DNA of 64,000 bases from Coffea arabica. Its lineage: Eukaryota > Streptophyta > Magnoliopsida > Gentianales > Rubiaceae. The notes beneath the pieces are model-generated. The model made no database searches and was not told where the DNA came from. It was given only the letters and a program-made list of their open reading frames with translations. Positions 48,846-60,527 of the stretch are shown here, one piece after another. The stretch is taken from NCBI RefSeq assembly GCF_036785885.1, contig NC_092323.1, forward strand, positions 5,496,501 through 5,560,500, read 5' to 3'. Numbering within the stretch: position 1 is the first letter of the stretch; the number at the start of each line of letters is the position of its first letter. The translations under genes were made by a program, and so were the position numbers.

Positions 48846-51340
48846 GGAACGCTAACAACTCACAACCAACAACATAAAGACATCAAAAATGAAAAAAAGG
48901 GTGGGGAAATTCAATTCAAGTTTGGTCAAGCGAAGTGAAAGAAGCCCTATGGTTCTACACCTAAATAAATCATCCAATGGGGGTTGATGGGGTTTTTTCT
49001 TATGGGGAGGCGGGGGTGGAGGGTGGGTGGGGAAACAGGGGACCTACCTTCCTCTTCTGGGGCGCTAGCACAGTACCACGGCAGCGTCTCACCAATTCAA
49101 GATGCTTGTATTTATATCCAACAGGAAGGTGACTGCCCTTGGAAGCAAAACAGGGAATTTCAGTTTCACCCCTTGAAAATTTCAGAATTCTTTCTTTTGC
49201 ACATGAGGGAAACCCTCCCTACGTCGTATAAGCCTTTTTTTTTTCTTTCAAGAAATTAGAGAGTATCAAAATATTTTTGCATAAACATAAATGAGTTAAT
49301 TGGGTCTTTAAAAAAATTGTTAATTGGTGGGTCTTTCCCAAAAATTTATAAACGACGAGTCCTATGAGCTTTTAATAAACGACGAGTCCACCTTGAAAGA
49401 CTTGTGTCATCCTAAACTTGAATAAAAAGAAAGATATCTAACTATAGAGTTTTGCTTATAAATTATGTCTTCAAAATTGAACTACTTCATTAAAATCATG
49501 ATTTCTTTTGATCTGTCAACTAAAGTCTTCAATTTCGACTGAATTTTATCAAGTGATATATAAGTTGACAATGAATGTATGATTTAGTTGTTAAGATATT
49601 TCACCTATAATCAAGAGATCGCAAGTGAAAGCGGATTTCTTGTTTTAGGGGGGACAAGTACAAATTGACAGGAAACAAGGTGGGCATTGGCAAGGAAAAA
49701 GAATGCTATCTAAACAAGGAAGGTAGGTTTAATGTTTTCTGGACAAGGCGATCATGTCAAGATGTGATGGCTATTGTCATTGCATGATAATTTGGCATTG
49801 AGTGATGATAGTGCATTGATGGCCGATTCCAAATCTTGGATTAGAATCCAGGGCTCCTGGTCAAGGGTTTGGACTGCTCGTGGGATTGAAGCCAATCTGT
49901 CATTTCATTACCACTACCGTTTTAGTGCTTCGTGCCGGACATTCTGTGCATCTTTTGGATCTTTCATGCACTCGCTTTTAGCTTGGCGAACTCAGAATTC
50001 AGATAGTAACAACACTAGTACTATAACAATTCTGGTGCAAGTAGTCTGTCCGCTTTGTAGCATTTTGACCAGCATCAGCATCACATGCTTCACATTCTAT
50101 TATTGTTTTCTGTTTTCTTTTCTTCTTTTTTTTTTTTTCTCGAATACGCAACTACTATTTGGCATTGCGTTTTAAACGAAATCATTCACTCAGATTCTCC
50201 TATCCTTTAACTAAGAAACGAGAACAGGCATATCAACTGGTCGACTTTGAGCTTGTGGCAATGCAACCTAGTTTTGAAACGTGGAAGAACAAAAGATGTG
50301 CTACTCTTAAAATACTGCACCGTTGTCCTTTAAATGCAATTTAAGAAGATGAACATTATTGGCATGTGTTTTTGAGATATATAACCCAGTGCTGGTGGCA
50401 ACCGGGATTCCTGCATGTTTACACTCCAAGGGAAGAGCCAAAAGCAGAAAAGGAAATTAAAAAAAAAAAAAAAATTGGGAAGAAGACAAGAATGCACATG
50501 TTAGCATTGATTCATCATATATGCAAAATCGAAAACTAAAGGGAGGGGTGGGGTGGGGCTCCTCTCATCTCATCCCTATCTCAATTCTCATGCAAGAATG
50601 AATAATAGTAGTGATAATAATGCAATGTGGCAGCAGCAGGCGGAGGGTCGACAGAGATTTAATGAGTGAGCTAGTATAAATTGGTAAAAACTGGGACGAT
50701 TTATGAACATGTGATGGATCGGGTACCCAGTTTTAGGCTGGCGCCTGGCAAGTGTAACAGTTTCCATTGCTGGCGAGTAATAAAGCAATTGAAATAGTAA
50801 GACGCTCGCATTCATTTCTTGATGACTTTAAAATTGAAATGTATCAGATGTTTTTGACTGAGCCTTTTTTTGTGTTCTTCTGTGCTTTGTACTATTACGC
50901 ATTCATTTTGGAAAATTTGTAAGTAGAGAGAGAGAGAGAAGAAAAGGGTGACAAAATTGGTGGCAGGACCAGAAGCTAGAAATCCCACCATCTACAAAGC
51001 AAAGATGCCTGAGGCCCTGAACTGAAGGAGAAGAAAGGGGAATCACAACACAAAGATCAGGCCATGGAAGGCACAGCACAAGCGCAGAGGCTGCTGGCAT
51101 AGTAGTTGTTTGAATAGTGGGATACTGGCACCATGGTATGCAGTGGGCTTGGTTGACTGAGCTTTGACTTTCCAAGTCATCACATTAGAAAATGGTGGGC
51201 TGGTCGGGATACTGACGGGTCGGCAGGATCACGTCACACACACCCACTATCTAAGGGAAACCACAGCCAACCCAAAAGGTATGCTGACTTTCACGCTACA
51301 TTGAGGACCTTAAATAGTACACACACCATTTCAGGGCAAA
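48846..51340. other. Intergenic, no supported gene
   Basis: Open frames such as 49774-50175 (plus) and 50903-51175 (minus) lack recognisable domains. A short direct repeat of AAACGACGAGTCC occurs twice near 49350-49392, and a GA tract lies at 50925-50939. Confidence 0.5.
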
Positions 51341-51367
51341 AAAAAAAAAACATTTTCCGTCATTTTT

Positions 51368-52182
51368 CACGTTTAAAATTAGTCAAAATAATCTCTTGGA
51401 TATAAAAATTTTGCACACTTGGTCCCGATGTTCATTTTTGCTCAATTTTCTAGCCAACAAATGCACGGCTACTTCATGCGCCCATGATTTTTTTAAGGAT
51501 AAAGTGGGAATAAAATTTGTTTCCCTTTACCAAAAAAAAAAAATAATTATTATACATGACCTCCCATTACCCTCAATTTTTATCCATCAAACTCTATTTC
51601 TAATTCCCAACCACCAAACCCCAATTCTCAATAACAAAGCTTTTAGCAAGTTCACAAAAACTATATATTACGGTATTTAGATAAGAATTTACACAATCAT
51701 CCTTTTATTTTATCAAAGTGGTACATAAAGTCACCATAGTCAGATCAAATGGGTTGAAGCTTTAATTTCCTGCTTTGTTTGCCATCCTTCTGAAATTATA
51801 TTATCATGTGTATTGATTCACAGGTACTTCTCAATCGCTTTTATCCTTTTTCAATCAAATCCCTGTGCCATTTTCTTCATCGCCTTTTGTGAAGGTACAC
51901 GCACCAAAGTTTTGTTACTGAGAATTGGGGTTTAGTTACTTCAAATTAGAAATAGGGTTTTAGTGGTTGAAAATGGCGGAAGGAGTCGTAATGTGTGTGT
52001 GTGTGTTTTTTTTTTTTTGTTTGATGAAGGGATACAAATTTTATATCTATTTTGCTTTTGTAATTATGGGCATTGAGCTAGGCGTGTGTTTTTTTAGTAG
52101 AAAACTGAGCAAAAATAAGCTTTGGGATCAAAAGGGCAAATTCTTTATATATGAGGGACTATTTTAACTTATTTTAAATGTG
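51368..52182. mobile_element. Second long-arm foldback element
   Basis: Left arm 51368-51650 is inverted relative to right arm 51905-52182. Paired landmarks include TTTTTGCTCAATTTTCTAG (left) with its near complement TAGAAAACTGAGCAAAAAT (right), and CCCCAATTCTCAATAACAAA (left) with TTGTTACTGAGAATTGGGG (right). The arms are about 280 bp around a spacer of about 250 bp. There is no coding capacity. True ends may lie slightly further out and no target duplication was found. It is similar in design to, but different in sequence from, the element at 162-1144. Confidence 0.75.
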
Positions 52183-53354
52183 AGGGATTAAAAAAGTTTT
52201 TCTCCAAAATATGAGAGACCAAATTGACAATTTTCGCTTCTTTTATCTATGAAGAGGAAAATAAAGATAGTGACATGTATAATGAGATCTACGTAGCTTG
52301 CCCCCAAATAACAAAAAAGGGTAGAGATAATTTCAGAAACATCCCCTAAAGTATTTAACAATTTCATTGAACATTTATGCGATTTTAACATTCCTTGGCC
52401 GTACGACAAGACATTCCTAACCACCTTACGAACATTTTAAGTCAGTTTAATCCCTTACTAAATTCCAATTTTCATATAACGTAATTAAGCAATTTAAATT
52501 TAATTTCTTCTCCCTTCTTTTGTTGCCTCTCTGTCTAATCTCCAACCACTTTCCCTCTTTCTTTTTTTTTTTTTTTTCTTTTTAAAGCCGATCAACAAGA
52601 GAAAATTACAAATTTTGAATATTATCACACGAATCTCTAATGAATCGATAATTAGATGTGTTATTTAGCAATGGAGAAAGCGCCCATCAGATTCAATTTC
52701 GTCTGCGCGCCCTTTTGAAAATTATGTGTCGGTAAGCATTAATTTGAGTAATAAAGAGAAGAAAACTTGAAGAGGACTGCAGTTTCGAGAGTTCTCCACG
52801 GCGGTGAGTTTAGGGCTAGTCAAAGGAACTTGAATATAGACCGTTGTTTAGAGTACGGATTTGGGCGATTTATGCTGTTTTGAGGCTTTTGGGGTTTGAG
52901 GTATGATTGCAGAGATCAGCACTGTGGTGGGCAGAGAAAACGGCGCCGTGGTGGTAGCATGCTGATGTCATTCGCCCAAGAAGATGAAAACAGAATAATA
53001 AAAAGAAAAAGAGGTCAAGGATGAGAATGAGGTTGGTGGAGGAGTGATATTGGAAAAATATTTTTTGGTGAAGCATGCTTTTTTTTTTGTACAATGCAAT
53101 TGTAAATTGTTGGGTTTTCTTACAAAGGTTGAGGCTAGAGAGATGGCTTGCGAAGACATGAATGACTAATACGTATTAATTTAAGCAACTACTCTGACAA
53201 TGGTAAACATTAATTCTGTAGAACTTCCACATGTACTGGAGAAGTACATAGAAATTGAAAATTATTGAAAATTATCTCCAACGGTTAAAATGATTCTCCT
53301 CCCCTCATCAGAGGTATGGAGTCTTCGCTGAACTAAAACATGGCTAACTATATA
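52183..53354. other. Intergenic, nothing recognised
   Basis: AT-rich with a T tract at 52563-52577. No supported coding sequence. Confidence 0.5.
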
Positions 53355-53500
53355 GGATTATTATTTGTAAAAATTTACTTGATTTGATTGTGTCGTAAAT
53401 GCATTCTTCAATCTTGCATATAACACGTCAAAAAAGTATTACACTATGTAAAAAAAAAAAAAAAAAAAATATCCCAGATAATTTGCTATCCAAAAAGGGA
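53355..53500 (-). mobile_element. MITE family A, copy 7
   Basis: The complement reads TTTTTGGATAGCAAATTATC, then TACATAGTGTAATACTTTTT and TGACGTGTTATATGCAAGAT, matching the family order, with a long A run inserted in the middle. Confidence 0.6.
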
Positions 53501-54711
53501 CTAACCACTCGTTTGGTCAAGGGATATGAGACTAAAAAATGGGTTTTAAGAGTTAATGAAAGTGATTGTTAGAGTTTCTATCGAAATAAATCTATAGGTT
53601 TCAACAACTCCCTCCCTCTGATCTTCTGTCTGGTTCTTATCTGCCTCCCAACTCCAGCCACGCACTTCCTCTCTTCCTCGCCCTCAGCCATCACTTTGAC
53701 CCCTTTTTCATCTCCAGTTCCCTATCACTCCATGCAATACTACTACTACTTCGCCCCTTACCTCTCCTATCTTACAAGACAGTAGTCGGTGCCAAAGAGA
53801 TAGGATAGGAAATCAGGAAAAAACAAAAAAGATAAGGAGTGGTTTATTAATTTGTATCTACAATGAATTTGGATGTTGAAAGTATAGGAACCCCACAAAT
53901 ATGGAGTCTATCCTGCCGCCTAACTTGCAATAGATCAGTTTATTCCCAAAGAAAAATGTTGAAGAAGTGGCAGATTTAGCAAGGGTAACTGGTGGTTTGT
54001 GGAGGCTGTCTATGTTTTACTTTTAGGTGGCAGGACGGTTTGGTAAAGGGGGACGAAAACGAGAAGAGAAAATCAGAATAAAGAAAATCTAAAAATAATA
54101 ATATTTAATTCTAAAATCCATTCCTAATGGTGTATCGTGTATACCAAACAATCAAATTACCATTGAGAGGGGTTTTGACAAAAATCCATTCTCAAATTTA
54201 CGGCTGCCATTGCTTGGCGAATACAATCGACGGGCACATAAAATCTTTCTTCCTTTCCTGGAGAGCTGGCCAATGTTATACATTAATAAATTCTCTGAGT
54301 CAATAGTTAGTCAAAAAATATTCCAAATTAAAGGTTAAGAACTTCGTAGCTTATCTTTAAGGTAGTTAATCTGTTTTTGATGCCTGAAAGAGGAGTCAAA
54401 TTAATATGTTGCAGTAATGCATGGTTGTCATTCACGTGCCTTAAAAAGCTTTTCTTCTCGTATATATAATAGCGACTAGCAAGTTTAGCCATGAACCCGT
54501 TTTTTTTTTTTTTTTTTTAATTTTACTGTGTGTTTAAGAAACAAAAAGTGTTATTAATCCCGGTTCCAAATTAAAAGAAAAAAAATTTCTGTTATTAATC
54601 ACACTTTGTACATAATACTGTACCAGCAATGTCTTTGCATGATGGGCTGAATAGGGATATATGCCCTCAGCTCAAAATGACCCCTACGCATTTATAAACT
54701 AGATTGAGTGC
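53501..54711. other. Intergenic, possible old DNA-transposon remnant
   Basis: The stretch from CTCGTTTGGTCAAGGG (53512) to ACCAAACAATCAAATTACC (54143-54161) has loosely inverted ends with matching ATGGGTTTT and AAAATCCATT motifs, suggesting a decayed element. The pairing is too weak to call. Confidence 0.3.
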
Positions 54712-55632
54712 ATTCCCATTCCTACTGGGAACGTTAATGGGATCGGACCAACCCGAGTTTAGCCTGTTTGGCTCGATAAAAGATAAATGAGTCTAAACTT
54801 TAATTGGGTCGAACAGAGTTTTAGCCTAAATATTAGGTTTAAACTAATTATGATCCGAATTTGGGTCATACTAGGCTCATGTCCGATTAAAACGCAATCC
54901 ATATATGAGTATAAGCATATATGTAAAATATATATAATAATATCCATAACTTCTAATTATCTATACTATATATAATTGGAGACGAGGGGATTTGGGGTAA
55001 ACAAAAATCTGTCATTTCATATACTTTCTAAACTACCCTTGATGGTGAGAGAACTTTTCGGTATAAATGAAAATCTATCTATCTTTGATAACTAACTACT
55101 ACCAATATGATTTTTTTTACCAAATAATATGTATTTTTTCATATACTATTTTTCAACTTATTAGTAAATCTTAATTTTAATTAACAACCACCAATTATGG
55201 TTATGAAGAACTACTAAATAACTAATTTTTATAACTTTTATTTTGATGAATTTTTTACATTTTTTTTAAAAAAAATAGAAAACCAATTTTCTTGAAAATG
55301 ATTTCAATAAATATACTCAAAATATTTCACAATTTTTTTATTAGTTGCACACACATTAGTATGTGCCTTGAATACTAGTGCATATTACGACATAAAATGT
55401 AAATAATTTATATGTAAATTTTTATTAATTCATAATTATAAAGTATATATTGTATATAATTATGTGTTTAATTATAGTTTGGGTCAAATCTGATTTGAGG
55501 CCAAAACTCACATAATAGTGGGGGCTGAACTCGAGTACTTTTAGCATGGTTTGAAACCTGAGATCCATATACTTTGTGAACCGAATTTGGATTCATTGAA
55601 ACATGGGTCAAAAAGTTCGATTGACACCCTAA
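54712..55632. mobile_element. Diverged hAT-like non-autonomous element, copy 2
   Basis: The body is AT-rich and the ends are rich in GGGTCGGA/GGGTCAAA-type sequence; the right end reads TCGATTGACACCCTAA. It shares AAAACTCACATAATAG, GAACTCGAGTA and GAACCGAATTTGG in the same order with 16978-17300. No coding sequence. Boundaries are approximate and the hAT assignment is a family-style inference. Confidence 0.45.
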
Positions 55633-55723
55633 TCCCCGCATACCAGAAAAAGTGTGCAGAGAAATCCCATCCCCAAACCCAAAAAAAAAAAAAAAAAAAG
55701 TAAACCGGGGCGGTGGTGGGGTG

Positions 55724-55959
55724 TTGAAGGAAGAAAAAGACGCGAGTCCAGGTTAATTATTAAGGAACCAATTATAGTCATTAAGATGGGGAAAGGTTCA
55801 TGGTACGCGTCATCGACATCATGAACTCGGCCATGTTAATGAATCCATTCTCATAAGCATCCACTCCCCTTTTATCATTTTCCTGGACGCCTCCAGCTCG
55901 GCTTTTTGTCAAGCCTTCTCATCACCTCCGACAATCCCGCCGCGCTCATTTTCCCCGTT
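55724..55959 (-). pseudogene. Partial tandem copy of the calmodulin-like pseudogene 3' end
   Basis: The segment repeats the 3' end of the neighbouring calmodulin-like pseudogene and its downstream flank with a period of 236 bp (TTGAAGGAAGAAAAAGA at 55724 and 55960; AAGGAACCAATTATA in both). On the minus strand it keeps NGFINMAEFMMSMTRTMNLS, with three extra residues relative to the other copy, and a mutated KMSAAGLSEVMRRL helix. Stops and shifts lie between them. It carries no start and is not functional. Confidence 0.75.
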
Positions 55960-56026
55960 TTGAAGGAAGAAAAAGACATGACTGCAGGTTAGTTATTAAG
56001 GAACCAATTATATATATATATAGTAA

Positions 56027-56557
56027 TTAGGATGGAGAAAGGTTCATGGTACGCATCATGAACTCGTCCATGTTAATGAATCCATCACCATCAGGATCCT
56101 CGACTTTTCTCCAAGCCTCGTCATCACCTCCGACAATTCCTCCGCGCTTATTTTCCCATTCCCGTCCAAAATCAAATACTCGAAAGGCACCTTGAAGCCT
56201 TTCACGCCAGCTCCTTTAGCCCTGTGGACTTTCGTGAACTCTTCAAAGTCGATACATCCATCTCCGTCCGAATCAGCGACCTTGCCCATCTCGGACTCTT
56301 TTGCTATAATATTTGTTCTTTCCTCCCGTAACCCCGAGTGCTAACTTGTATTCTTCCTCGGAGATTTTCCCATCTTTAGTTGCGTCAAACTTGTTAAAAA
56401 AGCTTCGTAACTCCTCCACCTTTGGATGGAAAACTTTTGACGTTACATTTGGCTTCTGCCTAATTTGGTGATCTTTTGTTGTAGAAATTCGGGATTGCTT
56501 AGGTGAAGAGCGACTCAAGACGTTGTGTTGAAACTTGAGAAAGCTCAAAGACGACAT
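56027..56557 (-). pseudogene. Calmodulin-like (CML) EF-hand protein pseudogene
   Basis: The start MSSLSFLKFQHNVLSRSSPK at 56557 and the EF-hand helices match plant CMLs. EF1 (DATKDGKISEEE) is intact in the first frame. Near 56285 the frame shifts and EF2 follows (DSDGDGCIDFEE), then EF3 with its first Asp replaced (ILDGNGKISAEE). A second shift near 56110 leads into EF4 (DPDGDGFINMDE) and the natural stop at 56027-56029. The linker between EF3 and EF4, about 15 residues in relatives, is also deleted. No introns are visible, as is normal for many CMLs. A poly-T tract lies just upstream of the start. Two frameshifts plus an internal deletion make a functional protein unlikely. Confidence 0.85.
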
Positions 56558-57589
56558 GGGGTTTCTTTTTTTTTTTTCTTTTTTTTTTTTAATGATTAAA
56601 TTGGTCTTGCTCTCGTGCTCCAAGTTTTTGAATGATACTACAAAATTTAATTGCATTGCGGGCTAATATCTATTATACATAATCTAGCTCCGATGGGATC
56701 AGATAGATGCTGAGGACTTGATTTGTTCCCCTTTTTCTGAAATCGTTACACTAATTAGGCAATAAAAGCACATTCTTTCCTGCAATGAGTTGGGCAGATA
56801 AAATTGCTTTTATTCCTGTTCTTGAATCGAGCGTTGTGGACCACGAACAAAATTCCGTTTTAGAAGTTGGATTAAGGATTTTGATAAAAAAGCACTTATA
56901 GGTATTAAAAGTACTTTTAAGGCGTTTCTTGAATACCACCTTATAAAATTAGGAGCAGAGCTTTTGGTGTGAAAAACACTTTTAATAGTAACAGTTTAAA
57001 TTTGGTGCTTTTAGAGTAATTTTTGTGATGTAAAAAATAAAATATTAAATTTTATCATATATTATAAATTAAATAAAGAGCTAAATATAATTAAAAAATT
57101 TCAAATTATACATTATCATAATACAATAAGTACTTATTAAATTATTATTTGATTCCGCTGTCCACCCAGCCCCTCTTAGGGCCAACAATTTGCTACATTA
57201 TTCCGCCATAACGCGTAGGTGCCTGCGTGCCTTTCCTTTCCACCAATGTCGAACTAGTGGTATTAGACTATCCATCACTTTGGCGTGGGAAGTTGCCTTC
57301 GGAATATCTCTTTATTTTTTTTCTTTTCGATTAACATGGGTAAGCTTTGTAATTAAGAATCGGAAGATCATGATAAAAAAGAAAGGTTCAAAGTGGAGAC
57401 TAAAATAAGCTGGATGTACGATCCTATCGTTACATTTATGTCTTTGGAGTCTCAATTTAAGCAATAACTTGAATAAAACCATTTCCTCGGTTTGTGATCT
57501 TAAAATATTAAAACCATGAGACCTTGAGAACTTAAGCAACAGCATAACCTTAGGACCCTAGTTTTTTGCCTAGATTTTATAGTACAAGT
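56558..57589. other. Intergenic, no supported gene
   Basis: AT-rich. The segment 56955-57145 (GCTTTTGGTGTGAAAAACAC onward, with repeated ATATTA and AAATTA motifs) looks like repeat DNA but was not classified. Confidence 0.45.
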
Positions 57590-57739
57590 TTTTTTAAAAA
57601 AATTTTGTTTGCAGTAACTTCTAAAAATACACAAAAATTTTTAAAAATATATATCTCAAAACACCCAAAAAATAAACATCCACCTTTTTCTTTTGTCACC
57701 ACCATTCCACCTTAGGCCAACACCACTGTCGCCGTTATC

Positions 57740-58110
57740 ACCACCTCACCGCCATCGCCTCTCCCTCTTCTCCTGTCTCCCTCATTCTCTTCGCCTCTCT
57801 TCTCCCTTCTCCTCCTTTTCCCCTTCCCCCTTCTTTTTTTTTTTTCTTTTTTTTCTTTCTCTCTCTTCTTTTTCCCCTCCTACTTCTTTCCTTTTTTCCT
57901 CCCTCCCTCCCTCTCCCCCCTGGCCGTTAATCTCACCCATCTCTTTTGCCTCAATCTGGACCAAATCGAGGTAGGAGAGGTGGGCGAGATACACAAGAAT
58001 GGGGGAGAGGGAGGGAAGGAGGGAGGAAAAGGGAGAAGGGAGAAGGGAGAGGAGGAAAAGAAAGGAGAAAAGGAAAAAAATTAAAAAAAAAGAAGAAGAA
58101 GAAAGAATAG
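57740..58110. repeat. Pyrimidine tract facing a purine tract (inverted low-complexity repeat)
   Basis: About 180 bp of almost pure C/T (57741-57920) is followed, after a mixed spacer of some 80 bp, by about 110 bp of almost pure A/G (57998-58110). The two could pair as a long imperfect hairpin. The long open frames here are artefacts of the biased composition. Confidence 0.85.
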
Positions 58111-58111
58111 C

Positions 58112-58870
58112 ACTACCTGTTCTTTTGATTTTTACCACCCTTTTTCCATTTTCTGTGAAAATTAATAATGGAAACGGAAGGTACATAAAAAAAATGGAGT
58201 GTAGGTGTAATTTTGATGAATTTTAGTCAACAGAGGGGTTGCGGTCAACATTGGTGATAGCTAGCGGTGGCCGGAAACTCCATAATTGCTACTGTGTGGG
58301 CAAAGGAGGAAGAAGAAGAGAGGAAAAGAAGGAGAAAAATGAAAAAAAAAACAAAAATTGTTTAGTTTTTCTAAATCTGCAAATATACAAAAAAATTTCT
58401 ACAGATTCTCCCGTAAAATTTTATACAAACACCTAAAAAACTATCAGAATTTATATTTGGTAATTATATGCATGCATTAGATTATTATTTTCTCTATATG
58501 CTGTTTACATTTTTAATAACACCAGTGGTTCTTTTGATTTTGACTACTTTTTATTCATTTCCTGTGAAAACTTATATCGGAAATGGAATTTACGTAGAAA
58601 AATGGAGTGGAGGGTATAATTCTGGTCAACAGATACATCGGTGGCCAACCACCAATGCTGATGGTGGCCGAAAGCTCCATAGCTGCTGCTGTGTGAATAA
58701 AGGAGGAAGAAGAAGAGAGAAACTAAAATAAAATTTTATACAAACACTCAAAACACACACTTTATTAGCATCAAAATTTTCCAAATGGATGCATATGGAT
58801 ATTAACAACACAACCCCATCATAATTTATATATGCATCACATTATGACTTTCTCTATCCGCTGGTTGAAT
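58112..58870. repeat. Tandem repeat, about 400-bp unit, two copies
   Basis: The unit GTTCTTTTGATTTTTACCAC (58118) recurs as GTTCTTTTGATTTTGACTAC (58527), followed in both by CTGTGAAAA, GGAAATGG or GGAAACGG, TGGTCAACA or AGTCAACA, GGTGGCCG, AAAGCTCCATA or AAACTCCATA, GGAGGAAGAAGAAGAG, TAAAATTTTATACAAACAC and CTCTAT-CGCTG or CTCTATATGCTG. Part of the unit may occur a third time near 57600-57670. The second copy ends against the MATE gene 3' flank. Non-coding. Confidence 0.8.
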
Positions 58871-58904
58871 TTTTTTTCCCATGCGAACATGGTCTGATTC
58901 AAAA

Positions 58905-60527
58905 TCACACCGAAGACTCTTTTGCCTGACTTAGTTGACGGTCATGATCATTCCATATTACGTATTCACCCCGAGATTCACGATCAGGATCAACTGTAAT
59001 TCCAATCAACTCGCTCGCTCTATTTGCTTGATCCATCCAATCTGTTCCCCTCAGAACAAAAACCATCAGGACCGAACACACGGCCTGGGCCACCAGTAGA
59101 CCCAACCATAGGCCTAATAAGCCCTTTCCCAATCCAAATCCAGTGATGATTGCGAGAGGTAGCCCAACACCGTAGAAGGAGCCCAGATTAATCGTAGCAC
59201 CCAACACCGGCCTAGCGCATCCCTTCAACACTCCACAACCGGCGGTCTGGGGGCAGTTTCCGATCTCACAGAGGCCCAGCACCGGCATGGACAGGGCGGT
59301 CAAAGACAGAATGGCTTTGTCTTGTGTAAAAGCTCGTCCCCAAGCATTTCTGCATATTGTCACGAATGACATTGCAGCTATGCTTGTAAACACTGCACAT
59401 GCTAATGCTACCAGGCACGAAATTCTTGCTTTGCTAGGATGGTTGGCTCCTAACTCATTTCCCACTCGAGTAGACACCGCTAAGCCCAAAGATGAAGGAA
59501 AAATGTAAACAAGAGAAGTTGCCTGCAAGAGAATTCCCATGGTTGCCACGACTTCGGCCGCATTTGAGAGCAAACCAGATAATAGAATCATCAACTCGTA
59601 CCACCACCACTCTAAGCATACTGATACACAGCTGGGGAGTGCAAGGCTTAGAATCGGCTTCCACTGATTGAAGCATTGGAGGGACCACCCTGGCCATGAT
59701 CTTTTATACACCCCAGAAAAGATTATGTAAAGAACGAGTGTTGCAAGGGTAGCGAAGTCTGTAATGGATGATGCCGCAGCAACGCCTCGAATGCCTAGGC
59801 CGAGCTTATGAATGAGGAGATAATTTACTGGTGCATGCAAGGCCAGAGAAAAGACAGCACTAAGGATAAGGGGCAGCGTTACATTCTGTGTCCTCAGAAA
59901 GATTTTGAGAGGGTTTATGATGGATTGGAATACAAGGTCTGGTATGCAGAATGCAAGATGGTTAGCTGCAACTGAAGATATATTTGAGTCTTGGCCACAA
60001 AAGACTAGTATTGGCTGGATGTTGAGCCACAAGAGGGAAATGGGAATTGAAGCGAACAAAAGAATGACGATTGTGCGTTGCAGGGTTTGACCCATGACTG
60101 ACCACTGCTTAGCCCCACAGGCTTGAGAAGAGATGCCTTCCATGCCCATGGCTAAACCTGAGATGATGGAGTAGCCAGTGATGTTGGCTATGCCACTTGA
60201 AAGAGACCCCCCAGCCAGTGCATCTTTCCCCAGTCTTCCCATGAATAGCACTGATATCATGGATTTACCATAAACAAGCAGGCCGGTGATGATCATGGGA
60301 AAGGCTATGGTGTATAGCTTTTTAATCTCCTCAGCAACCTGAGAGATTTGTTGCGAGAGTAAGGGCAAGATATTCCAAAAAGAGCGATATAAGATGGATA
60401 CACATTGGCTAACCTCTGGAAGGGTTGGCCTGGAACCGCGATGTTCGTGATCTGGAAAGCTTTCGTTCGACTTTGGGAGGCCATTAATATAGTCCACCAG
60501 TAGAGGAGCTGAAGTTTCTACAGCCAT
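58905..60527 (-). CDS. MATE efflux transporter, DETOXIFICATION (DTX48-56 clade)
   Basis: Multidrug and toxic compound extrusion transporter: a 12-helix cation-coupled antiporter in the plasma, vacuolar or other endomembrane. Intronless, 540 aa, start at 60527 (MAVETSAPLLVDYINGLPKS). Two MatE domains: residues about 70-230 (AFPMIITGLLVYGKSMISVL; MGRLGKDALAGGSLSSGIAN) and about 290-450 (LPSCVSVCLEWWWYELMILL; YIFPSSLGLAVSTRVGNELG). The single-exon structure, the WWWYE motif and the long N- and C-terminal tails point to the DTX48-56 group, whose known members affect organ initiation rate, iron or ABA handling and leaf senescence. The exact orthologue was not resolved and the substrate is unknown. 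Reading frame uninterrupted; the gene appears functional. Confidence 0.93.
   Translation of the reverse strand: MAVETSAPLLVDYINGLPKSNESFPDHEHRGSRPTLPEVSQCVSILYRSFWNILPLLSQQISQVAEEIKKLYTIAFPMIITGLLVYGKSMISVLFMGRLGKDALAGGSLSSGIANITGYSIISGLAMGMEGISSQACGAKQWSVMGQTLQRTIVILLFASIPISLLWLNIQPILVFCGQDSNISSVAANHLAFCIPDLVFQSIINPLKIFLRTQNVTLPLILSAVFSLALHAPVNYLLIHKLGLGIRGVAAASSITDFATLATLVLYIIFSGVYKRSWPGWSLQCFNQWKPILSLALPSCVSVCLEWWWYELMILLSGLLSNAAEVVATMGILLQATSLVYIFPSSLGLAVSTRVGNELGANHPSKARISCLVALACAVFTSIAAMSFVTICRNAWGRAFTQDKAILSLTALSMPVLGLCEIGNCPQTAGCGVLKGCARPVLGATINLGSFYGVGLPLAIITGFGLGKGLLGLWLGLLVAQAVCSVLMVFVLRGTDWMDQANRASELIGITVDPDRESRGEYVIWNDHDRQLSQAKESSV

Noticed and set aside
50903-51175. Possible non-coding RNA or peptide with Cys/Trp-rich minus-strand frame
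   Set aside because: Compared by eye with common plant microRNAs (miR160, 164, 167, 171, 399) and the miR399 mimic motif; no match.
57693-58186. Long open frames on both strands (Pro/Ser/Phe-rich and Lys/Glu/Arg-rich)
   Set aside because: They arise only because the C/T and A/G tracts lack stop codons; no protein family is indicated.
59287-59508. Open frames opposite and out of frame with the MATE gene
   Set aside because: Shadows of the MATE coding sequence.
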